Shown one piece after another: positions 35,352 through 48,200 of a DNA stretch of 64,000 bases. Under the pieces are notes generated by a model. It saw nothing but the letters and a program-made list of their open reading frames with translations, ran no database searches and had not been told where the DNA came from. The stretch is taken from assembly GCA_021018815.1 (NCBI GenBank), contig JAITYX010000076.1, forward strand, positions 930,001 through 994,000, in the 5' to 3' direction. The DNA is from Talinum fruticosum (lineage: Eukaryota > Streptophyta > Magnoliopsida > Caryophyllales > Talinaceae). The first letter of the stretch is position 1, and each line of letters opens with the position of its first letter. The translations under genes were made by a program, and so were the position numbers.

Positions 35352-35997
35352 TTCAGGTGTATAGAAGAATTTATACTATTTTTCATGTTCCATAAATAAA
35401 ATAGTAAAATATTAATGAATGACCTTTCATGTCAAACTAAATTTTCCCTTAAATTCTTGAAATGGAAGCATATAGGCAACCAAAAAAGGGGGAAAAAAAA
35501 GAATAGATAGTCACCACATGGGGAGATCCAAGTCATATCGCTTTCACTTGTGAAATTTTCTCTTGACTTGCATTGCATGAACTTTTCTTGGCTAAATTAT
35601 ATTAAGAGTGACAAATATGCATTCTAATTGGTTGGATGTTTTTGTTGTTAATCAACCATTTATTCATGGTGGGTGGTTCAAGTGTTGATGTCAAGGGTCA
35701 CTTGATAAACTTAGCTAGGGAGAGAGACCTATACATGTCTTTAATTAACAAGTTTATTCATATTTTAGGACTAATTATTCATTTTTGCACTATCATTAGG
35801 GCTAATTAAGTTGATTAAGGGATGCTTTTTTGAGTGAAAATCAAGTATGCTCCCTTAAAAAGTTGCATTTTATATATTGATTATCTTAATACTGGTAAAA
35901 ATTCAGGTTTGGATTATTTCGGGTTCGAATATTCTACACTCACATCAAAACAAGTCTAAGAAGCCCCAAATTACTATAGCTAAGTAATATTATTGCA

Positions 35998-36277
35998 TGT
36001 TAGAGTATAAAATCTTTCACGAGCGTTCAATCATCAACTTAAATTCTCGATTTAGTTGATTTACGTATATAATATTAGAGCTTTTCGGAGCGAAGGTCTC
36101 CGACTCAAATCTTAACAACTCCTATATTGCTTTATTGCATAAGGTTAGGAAGACGTTTGTATCATCCACATTTCAAGTTGAAATGGTCTTCGCATGAGGA
36201 GGGCGTATTATAATATAAAAACTATTCGTTGACCTTCAACCATCAGTTAAATTTTTAATTGAGTTGGTTCTTATATA
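35998..36277 (+). mobile_element. TRIM-like miniature LTR retrotransposon
   Basis: Two direct repeats of about 72-76 bp (35998-36073, starting TGTTAGAGTATAAAA, and 36206-36277, starting TATTATAATATAAAA) flank about 130 bp. The first repeat is followed by AATATTAGAGC, a decayed match to the Met-tRNA primer site TGGTATCAGAGC. The second is preceded by GAGGAGGGCG, a typical polypurine tract. A TRIM has short LTRs, a primer site and a polypurine tract but no coding capacity. No clean 5-bp duplication was found, and the LTRs are shorter than in most described TRIMs. Confidence 0.6.
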
Positions 36278-36514
36278 CTATAAAAACTTAATTTGTTTTA
36301 GAGACCATCACCTAATTTATTTGACTCGTACAAAATCATTTATCAAAAAAAAAAAAAAAGAATGTAGAACTGCGTATCCCCTATTTGATACAAACACTTC
36401 TTTCTTTCCTTTTTTTATAAGTCATTATATTTCGTATCAAATAAGCCATTTTTATACAAATGACTTATCACTCCACCAAAAAAAAAATTATTATGCCGAC
36501 TAGACAAATTAAAG

Positions 36515-36555
<41 letters not shown>
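36515..36555. repeat. (ATT)n microsatellite
   Basis: About 13 units. Confidence 0.97.
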
Positions 36556-36969
36556 CAGGCCAGAATTATTTAATTAATAAAGAAGGAGACTAAGGAATCT
36601 AATGAAGTGGGCAGCAAGAAATAAAGAAATTACAAAACCACTTTCAAATTGTTGGATTTGATATTTAAAATAATTGATTTTTAAGCCAAAGAATTTTCTT
36701 ATGACTTTTAATTCACTCTGAAGACAACACAAAAGTCAACATTGCAAGACTTCCATTTGCAGTCGGCCCAATTTAATTCTTAATTCATATTCTTGTGCTC
36801 CTCCTCAAGCCAAATGTGGAGAGATCAACCAAAAATATTCTTACAAGGTGTCATATCCTTTTTCCCCTTTTTCTTAATTTCGGTGGGGAGATGCCATACA
36901 TTTATAATATATCTTAGTATTAGCTTTTTACGTGTAAATTAATTCAACCGATAAAATTTTTAGCTAACT

Positions 36970-37165
36970 AAGGGCCTGTATGTTTTGACATTTGTAAAAA
37001 GTTAACCACTCGTAAGAGTTAAACGCTCATTGTAATAGCTCGTAATAGCTAATTTCAGTTCATCGTAACCACTCATAGTAATTCTTAACAACTTGTAGCA
37101 GCTCATAACAGCTAATCATAACAACCAACAACTAATTGTAACCGCTTATAACAACTAATAATTAA
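36970..37165. repeat. Repeat made of TAACAGCT/TAACAACT-like words
   Basis: Many near-copies of TCATAACAGCTAAT, CTTATAACAACTAAT and CTCGTAATAGCTAAT occur in a row. Similar words in the opposite sense appear at 2975-3045. It may be the end of a dispersed repeat beginning GGGCCTGTATG at 36971. Confidence 0.35.
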
Positions 37166-38508
37166 TTTTTAATAGATAAATCGAGCAGGATATTAAAACG
37201 TATAAATATTACAAAACCAATCCAATCAATATTTATATAAATATTACAAACTCCAAAACACATATATATGTATTTAAAAATTATATTTTCTTTTCCTTTT
37301 ACAAATCGTAATCATTTGACCACTTCAAGGCAAGATTGCAATAATTCATGGTTGAATCTTCAATAAGAACTTTTTATTTTCCTAATTGACAGAAGCAAAT
37401 GTCAAATGTCATAAGGGAAAAAGGAAAAGAAAAAATCACAATAATGCCAAACATATATGTGTTAGAATATACCCAAGTTAGCTAATAATATAAGATGGTC
37501 ATCAAACTATGCTACCCACCTATATATTAAGGATTCGGACTATGAATCCAGTGATATGATATATTTTAGGGGAAAAATAGTATTGCCATAAAACATTTTT
37601 TTTGCTTTTTGATAGAAGAGGGGAATAATATTACTAAGTATCAACCTCAGTAAAAGAATCTAACAATGCTAACTCATAGATATTATTACGAGCATCCCAA
37701 ACCTATAATCGAACATAAATAAAGCACTCATTTAGTTCCTATATATATGCTTAGTTTTTAAAATTACAAAATATTTCAAAATTTATTCTTAAATCCTAGA
37801 AATTTGATATCTAATGTCAAAGTAGTTCATACACCTTTAAAAAGTTTTTATTAGCACCCCATACTTGAACTTGCCACTTATTTTTAATTTGTTGATGAAT
37901 TTTAAGTCTAGTAGCCCATAAACAAGACAACATAATAATAATTATTGGTGTGTTGAATAATTTTGAATCCTATCCGTGAACTTAGGGATTAGGTTTGTAT
38001 ATGGGTTTCCCCACTCTAATGGAACTCTAGCTTAGCTAGTTTTTCATGCATCATCCATGACACATGAACTACAACTTTAATTTTCTTATTCTCAAACTCA
38101 ACAATAAACCCTTTAATTTGGATTGAATGGTCCCCCTAACACACAATTATAAATTAATTCATACATAATCAAATGGAATTGCACTAATTAATCTCAATTA
38201 GGTCAACCCTATGCCTATGTTTTTATTTTCTTGCTCAATAATGCTACATAAAGTAAGAATTTCTACTTTGTTTATGTATGATTTTTTCAATATTGGTTCA
38301 TGATCGACTTTGGTTAGTAATGTCGAAGATGTGTGGGGAGTTTATATAAGAGATCGGTTCGAATCATACCTATAGCATTTACATTTTCGTGAGTCCCTTA
38401 AATCCCCCAAATTGATTGGCTATAGGTTATTTGTTGGTAGTTTTGAAGTGATTGAATTTGTATTAGCTATTAATTGATTGTATTAAACATCAATTACTTT
38501 AAAGAATG
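37166..38508. other. Intergenic, no gene supported
   Basis: AT-rich; no recognisable element. Confidence 0.45.
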
Positions 38509-38855
38509 GTGTTCGGTAAAATTACAAAGCGGACAATACCCTAGTGATATCCACACCCTGAGATGAGATGAACCTCACATCCTAGATTCGATCCTCCGGG
38601 AAGCAATTTGTGGTATATGGGGGTGCTAGTGGGATTGTATGTTTTAAACATAGTTTTCCGCTTCCCTATGGGCTGGTTGACCTACTACATGTTTCCCTAA
38701 GATAGGAAGCCTAGTAGATGGTCTGATTTAATAATATATCAAAAGATGTGAGACATAAAATCAATTTGCAAAAAATCAACCATAAAAAACTACTTAATTA
38801 GCTTTTGCAAAGTATTATTTTAGGGATAAAGAAAATCAATTTTCCAAACACCCTA
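38509..38855. mobile_element. GGGTGTTTGG-type MITE relic with internal insertion
   Basis: The left end is ATGGTGTTCGGTAAAATTA and the right end, on the opposite strand, is AGGGTGTTTGGAAAATTGA. The interior from 38531 to about 38725 differs sharply in composition and looks like a later insertion. The flanking duplication is unclear. The superfamily could be PIF/Harbinger or hAT. Confidence 0.3.
38531..38725 (+). mobile_element. SINE-like insertion candidate
   Basis: Even-composition sequence with a box B-like AGATTCGATCC at about 38583, about 35-40 nt after TAGTGATATCC, which could be a degenerate box A. Many plant SINEs have this tRNA-like head. No poly-A/T tail or duplication is evident. 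Confidence 0.28.
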
Positions 38856-41238
38856 AATGATTAATTCATGACTAAGGTACAATTAATTATATTTAGCTAT
38901 TGGGTTTTATGACATTAACAAGGCCTCCATACTAGAGCTTTTATGGAGGATCAAAGTTCAATGAGTGCTTATTAGAGTTTTCATGGATCTTGCTCTAACA
39001 AGGCCTCCATATTATTATTCATTGATGTGGAAACTAGAAACATACTTATTCCTTCAAATCGTACACAATTTTTATCAACTGTACCAACCATTACTAATAT
39101 TATTGTTACGTACTGATATCTTCTTCCTTTTTTCATTAATAGTGTTTTTTTTTTGGGGAGGGGATGCGCCATATCTTTGTACAAAATTCGCGACCGTAAA
39201 ATAAGGAAGATTTTTGCACGATCCGATCATAAATTAACGAAGGGAAGACACACACACACTAAATTTTTGATACATCAAGTGTAGGAATGCGACATGGCCT
39301 TAGTTATAAGTCGTAATAAAGTACATAAAAATAATGCCAACTGAACTAACTTGTGAAAGATGACTTATGGTTAAACTTCACAAAACTGTACTTTGTGCTC
39401 AGTATATATGCTTCATATATGGTATACCTAGGAAACTAGACAGTCATGAGTTATCATTCAATACTCCAATAGAAATTATGCTCGAAGCTGTTTATTAATT
39501 AGATTATAATTTTTGTTAAAATATATTACGAACTTTCAACCAATTATCAAAAGTCTTAGTTGTGATGGTTCTTGAATATAATGATAGAGTCTTTATGAGC
39601 GAGAAGCGGGGGCGAAGCATTGAGTAGCCAGGAGGTGACCACCTCCCCCTCACCTTCTCGATCATATGATGGTACAAACTGGGTGAATTTGGATTGATTT
39701 TTAATATTATGTCCTCCTAAATTATTCGATCTAATTCATAGCCCCATTTAATATTACAAGATTTGACTTTGTATCGTCCATGGCAAAAAGGCCTTTGTAG
39801 CATTGATAATTTATAAGTATTCAAAGGGCGTTACAAAATCATTCAAATCGGACACTATGACTTCAAATTTTTTTCTAAAGACTTGAAGTGTAGTTGTAAC
39901 ACAAGAAAATATTAAATTATCGACTACATTATGGATAAAAATGATCGGTGAAAAAGTATCCAATAGTTTCTTCCACTGTTTTTAGTCGTGAGAAAAGCCT
40001 TGATCGAAAATTATTACCAACCGAAATAAGGTTATCATAATATATCATGTACTCCTCTGTATGGAACCCAAGAGAGATGTTTAAAAATAAAATAAGATCA
40101 TTAATTAGTTATGGGCCCATAAGTGCAAATCATGAAAGTATTTTAGGGAGTAGAGATTATATATGGAGGGACCATCCAAAGTCAGCATCCATGTAATTAA
40201 TTAGACACAACAATACTAGGAGTAAAGTTTGTGGGAAAATCAAAGTTAGCCACAATCTTAGGGTCCTACATATATTTTTCTTTGTCACCTACAAAATACA
40301 CGAAGAAAGAAAGAGTACTTGGTGATGATGAATGATCATTCAAACCTCAACAAATAAACAAACAACTTGCTCCTCATCTTCAAGTTCATGCCATTGATGT
40401 TCTTGAGTTGGTGCTCTCTATGCCAAACACCGGCATCATTGTCCATGTGAAATACTTGACTCGTACATTGGTAGAGATAAGGCTGTCTACGAGCATTCGA
40501 AAGTGTAAAATCATGATGATTTGAGTTATGTAATGACGTTTTAAGATAAGTGGGAGCCATGAGGTCAGAGGTGTATGTTACATATGATAGCGACCTTATC
40601 TTAATAAGGAGGAGAACACAAATTTGAACCCCAATAGTGCGTACTTATTGAGAGGTTTCTTATCTTAAACATTCAGTAACCGAAAAAATTACACCCTTGA
40701 TTAAAAAAACTCACTTAAAGTTCGAGTATAGAGTGGTCACGAGCTTTAAGAAAACTAACAAGCTCTTTTAATAAAAGTGGCATAAGAGAGAAGTTAGAGA
40801 TGACACATTAACTTGTAGTCTTAGTTTTGACACGTTTGTAAAATTGTCATTTCGAGATATTTTTATATATTTTCGGCTGTGTTTGTTTAGTTTTATTTAT
40901 CTTAATGGAGACAAAATTCGAAACTTTAATCTTGAGTGATTTCTTAACTTTCTTAATAAGGAAAGGTAGAGTTTGTGGGTTGTTTCAATCCATTGATTTC
41001 TTAGAGAGTATAGTACAAAAGCAAAGTCATATAGATTAGGCCTCCCCAAAAGAGTGTAAGAATACAAACACTCTTAAAAATAGCAAAGCTTTTTCATGAA
41101 AGCCAAAGACTCCTGTCCTCATTTCATCATGTGATAATGAATTATTTATTTTATCATATATCAGATGGAAGGGAAAAAATCATATAGTGAATATTGAACT
41201 TATTTTTGAAGGTCTAGTGTAGTGAATGATATTATATA
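38856..41238. other. Intergenic, no gene supported
   Basis: The word TAACAAGGCCTCCATA is duplicated near 38919 and 38997. The small minus ORF 40336-40560 has no recognisable domain. Confidence 0.45.
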
Positions 41239-41381
41239 TTCATTTAAATGTCTTTCGGGTTTGAAACATGTGTGCATGCATGCAGCAAAAATAATACTCC
41301 TTATAGCACGAAATTATTCATACAAATATCTTTTGGGTTTGAAATATGTATGCATGCAGCAAAAGTACTCCTTATTGCACG
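41239..41381. repeat. Two-copy tandem duplication (~70 bp units) with RY motifs
   Basis: Each unit runs from TTCAT.AAAT through GGGTTTGAAA and CATGCAGCAAAA to CTCCTTAT.GCACG. The first unit has CATGCATGCA and the second has TGCATGCA. The units differ at several positions. Confidence 0.75.
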
Positions 41382-42451
41382 TACATTTGTTATTTAAACC
41401 GGAGTGTCTCATCCAAAACGACTCTAATGTAATATTTAAAAATTATTTTAATTAAAATTTTAAATTAATTATTGAACACTCCTAAAAAATGTTATACTAT
41501 AAAGTGGGTACAAAAGTATTGTAAAATGTGCAAAATTAGCATAATATATATCTATAATTGGCTTCAATTACAAGATGGATAACGAATTATGTGTAATCTT
41601 TTTCTTTGTCAAAAAACAATTAACTTATTGAGTTGTATTTTATTTTCTAATTGCGAGTAGCTATTCGTACTAACTATATTGTTATAACATCGCTAGTTTT
41701 AGCCCCATCTAACCGAATATATATTTCACTTTTTTTTAATATATAAATTATAACATACGTACATAATCCAGAGAGAATCGAAACCCTAATCTTCCTTTTA
41801 TAAAGATTAGTCATCCTACCGTAGACTAGCCAAAGGACAAATATATATCCCACTTGAAAAATATACACTGCATGATGCAGAGAGAAGTTTAAGTAATTAA
41901 TATTGAATACCTGAACCTGATTGACCACAAAATAACGTGGATAATATTCTCAAATATATTCCTCATTCAACATAATTTAATAAAATAATAACAATTCACA
42001 TATTAATTTACGCACACATTTGGTGACCTACGTGGAATATGCAGATGCAATTTTGAGACATAATTAATTAATTAATTTTATTGTGTCATCTCAATAGATG
42101 GTGTGAAATAATGACTCATCACGTAGCTTAATCACCACAAATTATCAAGTGGGGTGAGAAACCAAACCACCCCCCAAAAAAAAAAAAAGAAAAAAACTCA
42201 ATATTAAAGAGGGTTGATAATCCTTGGGACCATATGTTAATTAGTAGTATGATTAAGCAATTTGGTGGGCATTAATCAAATGATGCTTTTAGGGTGGATG
42301 ATAATTAAGTTGTAGTTGCATCTGACACTCCCTACAATAATTATGGCTAATATTCTTAGTCAAGTGTTTTATTAGTTGTGTCCAAATCATGAAAATTTGG
42401 TCCTCTTCCCCTTATTCATCAAATCTTATTTATAACGAGTGTGTGTGCATA

Positions 42452-42494
<43 letters not shown>

Positions 42495-43209
42495 CTGTGC
42501 GAGAAAGATGAGAAGATATACTCGATATAATATTAGAGCCACTAATTAAATTAGTACTCTTTTTAAATGTGCACAGTGGAGGATTAGCCAGAAAACTAAT
42601 CCTAGTGTCTACTTCATCCATTATGAAGATGAAAGTAATGTGCATCAATGGCCTCCCAGGCTCAAATCACTATAACGAAGTGGTCAATCCTCAAGTTGTC
42701 AAGGAAGCTATGTCAATAAGTAGAACTAAGACGAATCTTTTGGAAATTATGCAACCATTATTATGAAGGTTGGAAGACCGAGCGATGCGAGAAATGGTTA
42801 CTGGGTCAACTACCTCTATAGAAATTGCTCGGAAAAGCTTGGGAGTGGATAGATTACTACGTCTGTGTCTCGTTGGTGATAAAACTACACACATAAAGAG
42901 GATACTAGAAGTTTGAGGAAGCAACTATAAGCTCAAGCAGGCATCTGAATACTGATTAGGGTGCTTACTATTAGCCATTTAATAATCGAAAAATAGCTCC
43001 AATGTTACCAAAAAGAGTATGGGAAGGGAGTAAGATAGTTCGAAGCTGGATTAGTTTTTTGACATGATCATTTGTTAGATAGTTTTTATGATATAGATTT
43101 TGGGGAAGATTGTGATGTCATTTGTCGGTAGATTTATATTTTAGTTCAGCTCGGATGAAGTGATTTATTGACAATCTAGAGCAAAATTGTTTCTTTCGTT
43201 TTATTATTC
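41382..43209. other. Intergenic with unidentified even-composition segment
   Basis: 42580-42960 is less AT-rich than its surroundings and holds a short plus ORF (MKVMCINGLPGSNHYNEVV...), with no family match that I know. It may be a gene fragment. Confidence 0.3.
42439..42497. repeat. (ATGTGT)n microsatellite
   Basis: About nine units of ATGTGT after a short GT run. Confidence 0.95.
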
Positions 43210-43345
43210 TTTTGAAGCCAATTAATAACACTTTCTCCATTTCAACTTATTTGTTGTGAAATTATTTTTTCTGTTTTATAATATTTTTATTTTATAATCA
43301 CAATAATATACTAATGATTATTTTACTAATTTATTCCTATTTTTC
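43210..43345. mobile_element. Stowaway-family fragment
   Basis: CTCCATTTCAACTTATTTG at 43213, then TTTTATAATATTTTTATTTTA and ATACTAATGATTATTTTACTA, follow the order seen in the Stowaway copy at 19068. The right end is not defined. Confidence 0.4.
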
Positions 43346-43730
43346 TTATTTTTAATAAAATTTTAGGGACATTTTGTAGTCAGTAATTTGCCTTGAACTT
43401 AACTCCGTCTTTATATTCGTATAATATTAAAAAACGACAAATAAAGTGAAATGAATATAATAAAAGATAAAAGGTTATAATTATAAGATCTTTACATAAT
43501 AGGCGAATCCCCCTCAAAAAAATAAAAAAATTAACAACAAGTCGAATTAAAGGCTTAGGATGAAGTAGTAAAATTTCAACATGACTTACACAAGAGAAAC
43601 AAAGTGAGGAAAACAGATATAAGAGCATAACAAAAACAATAATTTCAACAGTGTGTGACTCTACCACCATCAGATTCAAAAACCTAAAGATTAACCAACG
43701 GATTATATTAAATGGGGTGCTTAGTAAATA

Positions 43731-44007
43731 CTCCCTCTATTTCAAAATATAGGTCGTTTTAAAGTTATGAGGGAATACCAAGGAAACACAAAATTCATGA
43801 TAAGTTTTGTGTTAAAAGACCAAATTATCCCTTATATTTCATCGGAAACGAAGAAATTAATGAGAAAAAGAAGAAAAGCAAAGCAATTAATAAGAAGGAT
43901 AAAATTGGTAAACTAATAATTAATATGTCGTTGGAATTGTAAAGTAACAAAGTATTGTGAAACGAGAAAAATTAGTTAAAGTGACATACATTTTGAAACG
44001 GAGAGAG
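43731..44007. mobile_element. Stowaway-type MITE (copy 2, inverted)
   Basis: Left end CTCCCTCTATTTCAAAATAT; right end on the opposite strand CTCTCTCCGTTTCAAAATGT; TA on both sides (43729-43730 and 44008-44009). The right half read on the minus strand follows the left half of the 19068 copy closely, so the two insertions are in opposite orientation. Confidence 0.87.
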
Positions 44008-44009
44008 TA

Positions 44010-44820
44010 GTTCTTTTAACAATTTTTCATATCGAGTAAGATATCTAATTAAAAATTAATTTTAATGTTTGGTAAAATTAGTTTTATCCTAAATAGTTAA
44101 TTTTATCAACAAAAAAAAATACTTTGCTGTTTTGACCACAAAGAAGCTCCCTACATAATAATAAATAACATGAAAGGTCAATGAGGTACAACTCTTTCTT
44201 TCATTTCTCGTAATTAATGAAGTGCACCTACTGCTACTGCACGTGGTTGTAAATAAGTTGAAATTGTATTCCACGTCTAAAAATGTTAACTAAATTTACA
44301 ATTTTGATTTGAGATAATCATCTAAACTACTACTACCAGTTTTCTTCAACACTTCATTTGAAAAGTGTATATTTTTTTTAAAAAATCTTGTCATAAGAAA
44401 AAGACTCTTAAATTGGCGTTTTATATTTCTTTTATCTGTTTGTTATCACACTACGATAGGTTTTCAATTTCAAACTTTAGTATTAAATGTAGATAGGATG
44501 CTTGAAAGGACCAAATATTTCAGATAAGTTTCACAATCAGTTTAAATTTGCAAATATTACAATCTCCTATCGTGTGTAAGGAAAAGGAACCCCCCAAAAA
44601 AAAAAAAAAAAAATTGTCACCATAATCATTGAGCACAAAAAGGGCATATCGCCAAAGGATTGAAAAATGGATAGATTTGATCACAAGATCTTGTTGTCGA
44701 CTTGAACCTTCTGTTATAGACTGGAAGACCACAAGTTGGCCATCAGTAGGAAATACATACATTTCATTGCTCTGGTCATTTCACACATTTTCAACCACGA
44801 TGCTGTTGATTTAACACAAG
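44010..44820. other. Intergenic, no gene supported
   Basis: AT-rich up to the probable 3' end of the lipase gene. Contains an A run at 44588-44612. Confidence 0.45.
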
Positions 44821-45244
44821 CTGTAGCCTTTTTCATTATTCAACGACAAAAGTTGTAATTTTCAATTCCAGCATGAATCACATTCCATCAAATCTCAGAG
44901 CACCAGGCTTTGATACAAAAATACAAGCCAATTATCTCCGGCGCCAAAAGACAGAACAAAAACCCTGTGATTTCAATCAAATAAACTCCTGTACAACAAT
45001 TAGAGGTTCTCACTATAGCTAATGCCAAGGGCAAGCATGGTAATCCTTCACTGATAATTTCGATAAGGGGCGCAGCATACTCTTTCCCTCTCCCATCTAA
45101 CCGCCCAATACGCCCAGAGATGTGTGACAGACCCGGTGGATTAGGCTGAGTTGGTCACAGAGTTAATTAGTATAATCCTTCACAATTTATATGATCAGAC
45201 ACCAGAACTGCTCAATCACGTACGTGATTCTCACCCTGAGAGAA
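44820..45244 (-). other. Lipase 3' UTR / downstream region
   Basis: Even-composition sequence continues about 400 nt past the stop codon before AT-rich DNA resumes, as expected of a 3' UTR. No clear AATAAA was located. Confidence 0.4.
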
Positions 45245-48200
45245 CTACTCTATTTCCACTTCCAGTTCCTTCTCGAGTTCCCTGATGAGCTTTTCTATCT
45301 GTCTTCTGTATACTGGCATGAAGTGGTCGCTGATCATACTATGGGAAAGTCTCAGCTTACTATACAGTGATCTTGGAGTAAGGAAAATCCCCACTTTAGA
45401 CTCTGAAGACTGCCTATCTCCGCCGTCGCTGGACGAAGATGAAGCACTACTACTATGTTCATCTTCTTCATCCTTTTCAAGGAGATTTATTATGTGCATT
45501 ATCTTTCCTGGAGGGAAGAACCGGTGAGCTTCCTTAATTATGGGTGTGGAGCCTTCTGGTTGGCTTGCTCCCACCTCTTGCATGGCGGCTTCCTCCTCTT
45601 CTCTTATTTCCTTCTCCACATCGGCCTCCTCGCCTTTGGCTCGATCATAAAGCTCGTGCTCAAGTTGGTGCCACAATTCAACCTCTGACATGAGGTCTTC
45701 GTTTCCGTGGTGCACTGTGAGGCCTTCGCCATCAGCAACATCGACATCTAACTCATGATGAATATTTGTTGAACTAGAATAGGAACAGCTGGCCTCAGAA
45801 TTCCATTCCAGTCCATCCGATGAAGATACAGGGAGTTCCATGGTCTCAGCAGCAGAATCACGGGGGATGTAATAAGAGGTTCAGAAGTCCCGACCTCAGT
45901 GGTAGAAGGCTCTGGGGAGAGCTCTTGCCCACCTGATTGGATAGCGTTGGCTCGACGTCGGGGCCCAATGCATGACCATGAGCTGAGCATTTTTGGACGC
46001 CTCAATGCTGCATGAGCCATGCTCTGGGCTCTTCTCATCACGGCCTAATAAAATTCAGAAAACATGGTAAGCACTCTAGCAAAACAGACTTGTGCGCACT
46101 CTATGTCATGAGCCTCTAATAAAGCCAATTGAGCATACAAACTGCTGACGTCCCAACTCCCAACAACGTAGGATACAATTGATTATCAAAACCTCATGCC
46201 AAGAAACAATGCTGTGAAAACTAATAGCTCCCCACCCCCTCCCCCAAAAAAAAGGGAGATGCAAAAAAAAAAATGGTACTGATTCAGTAATCCAAAAGGC
46301 TTGGAACAATAACACATGACATTGATATGAGGCTCAAGGGATCGTATATGACATTCAACCACATCAGGCCTAAGTCAGTAGGTGGTTCAAGCCCATTAAT
46401 CACTTCAAGGTGACAACTGACTACAGAGATGAGCTTCTTCCTTTTCTTTTAAGGTTGGGGGTGGGCAAGGAATAGGGGGACGATGAAGTGTTATTGCCAA
46501 ACAGAAAGTAGTCATAACTGGCAATAGAATATGACAAAAACAAATATGATTAATTGATAAAGGTCAAAGCTCACCATTTAATTTAATCATTACCCTATAA
46601 TACTAGTTTATGTGTAGACATCTATTAAGCAAATTACAGATACTCGATGGAAGGTTCAATTATGTTACCTGAGTCCCATTTGAAACAGGTCGTAATACAG
46701 CTCCAGCCCCAGCAACTTTTGCCTTGGCACTAGCAATAGATGGAAGACGAGAACCTATTGCTGATGCAGAACGATAAACGGTGCTGAGTATCCTTGTCTG
46801 CTCAATCTGATTCCTCAAATCATTCAACCAAGCAGAGGCTGTGACCTGAAAGTAGAAGGCATAATAAATTAGACATAGTCCAAAGTTCTTCCAGGACGCC
46901 CTTGTTATGATGCTGTACATCAAGTGTCAAGGATAAAGCAAAATTATACATAGTTATGTAAGGAAATGAACCTCAGCACGCAAATCATCTACGGATGCAG
47001 CTGAGAAGGTTGGGACTAAGTCAGCTCCATTTACAATGGAAGTTATTACATCAACCCCAGATTCTGCCAACTCCCATGTCATGCAAGCAGCTGTACATGT
47101 GAAATCAGGTCAGTCAAAAAGGTAGTGCAACCATGAAAGCTTCAGCAAAACACAAATCAAGGTTACAAACCAGGAGCAAATGTAACACATTTTGTAGAGG
47201 ATAATTCCTTCTGCTCACGTAGTATGTAAGTCAAAAGAGCTGCAGTGCCCCCACCCAAGGAATGCCCCACAATCTGCATCCAGAGGTTAAGCACATAACG
47301 ATATGCACATGAGAATTCTGCTTCAAGAAAAACACGAGACCAAATGTTCTATCAATTCGTTCAAGAAACTATAACAGATATCTAAGAATAACACAAAGAA
47401 GAGCATAATATTATGAGAAATAATCACAGTGCTTACATATATGCTTATTAAAAACATTTCCAACCACATAGCACAATATGAATAGTTAGTTCAAACGCAT
47501 CACATCATCACACAGCAGAGAAGAACCTCAAGCAAATAAGGAATGTGCTAATCTATCTAATGGATCTTTTTATCCTCCTAAACAGAGCAGTTGAACCGGT
47601 AGCTTGATTCTACTTGGCAATAATGACATTAAAAGAGAAACACCACAGTGTTAATCTCACACATCATTTTTAATAGACAGACAGAATGCACAAGCAACCT
47701 AACTGCAGAGAGTTACATTGCATTCATTAAATTAATCAATATCAGCAAAGGCACTTAATCTGAAAGTTTATATTATTGCTTACTTTTAATTTATAATCAG
47801 GATGCTCATCAAGAGCTTTGGTGATACAAGGTGAGGCTAACTTCGCAATCCACCGAGCAGCTGCAGCCATTCCACAGTGAGCATAGCCTAATACTAAATC
47901 GCTAACTCCTCCTTCATGAACTACAGTGTGGTGAAATGGCACAACTGCTCCTGTTACAGCTGTTAAAGTATCCTTGATACTATGTGTTCCACGAATCAAT
48001 AACAGTAAACACTTCATCTTGTGATCCACGAGCACTGTGAATGCTGGCTTCAGAATCTGCAGACAGAAAAACACAAGCATGCAAGCATTAATCTCATACT
48101 ATCATCAGTTTCCCTCCTAACAAGTAAAAATATCACCATCAATATTTTTCCGATATACTATGTATCTAGGAAAACACTATGCATCCATACCTCACTCCAT

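Noticed and set aside
40336..40560. 74-residue minus ORF as a gene
   Set aside because: No recognisable domain, no codon-bias contrast and no exon partners; it is probably chance.
42569..42766. 65-residue plus ORF as a gene
   Set aside because: The segment is compositionally distinct, but no family match and no splice-supported extension could be found.
45285..45688. Plus-strand ORFs rich in Phe, Leu and Ser within the lipase last exon
   Set aside because: They are antisense shadows of the acidic, serine-rich lipase tail.
45846..45895. 50-nt intron in the lipase last exon
   Set aside because: GT and AG borders exist and would restore the frame, but 50 nt is shorter than usual plant introns and the removed frame looks coding; a one-base homopolymer error is simpler.
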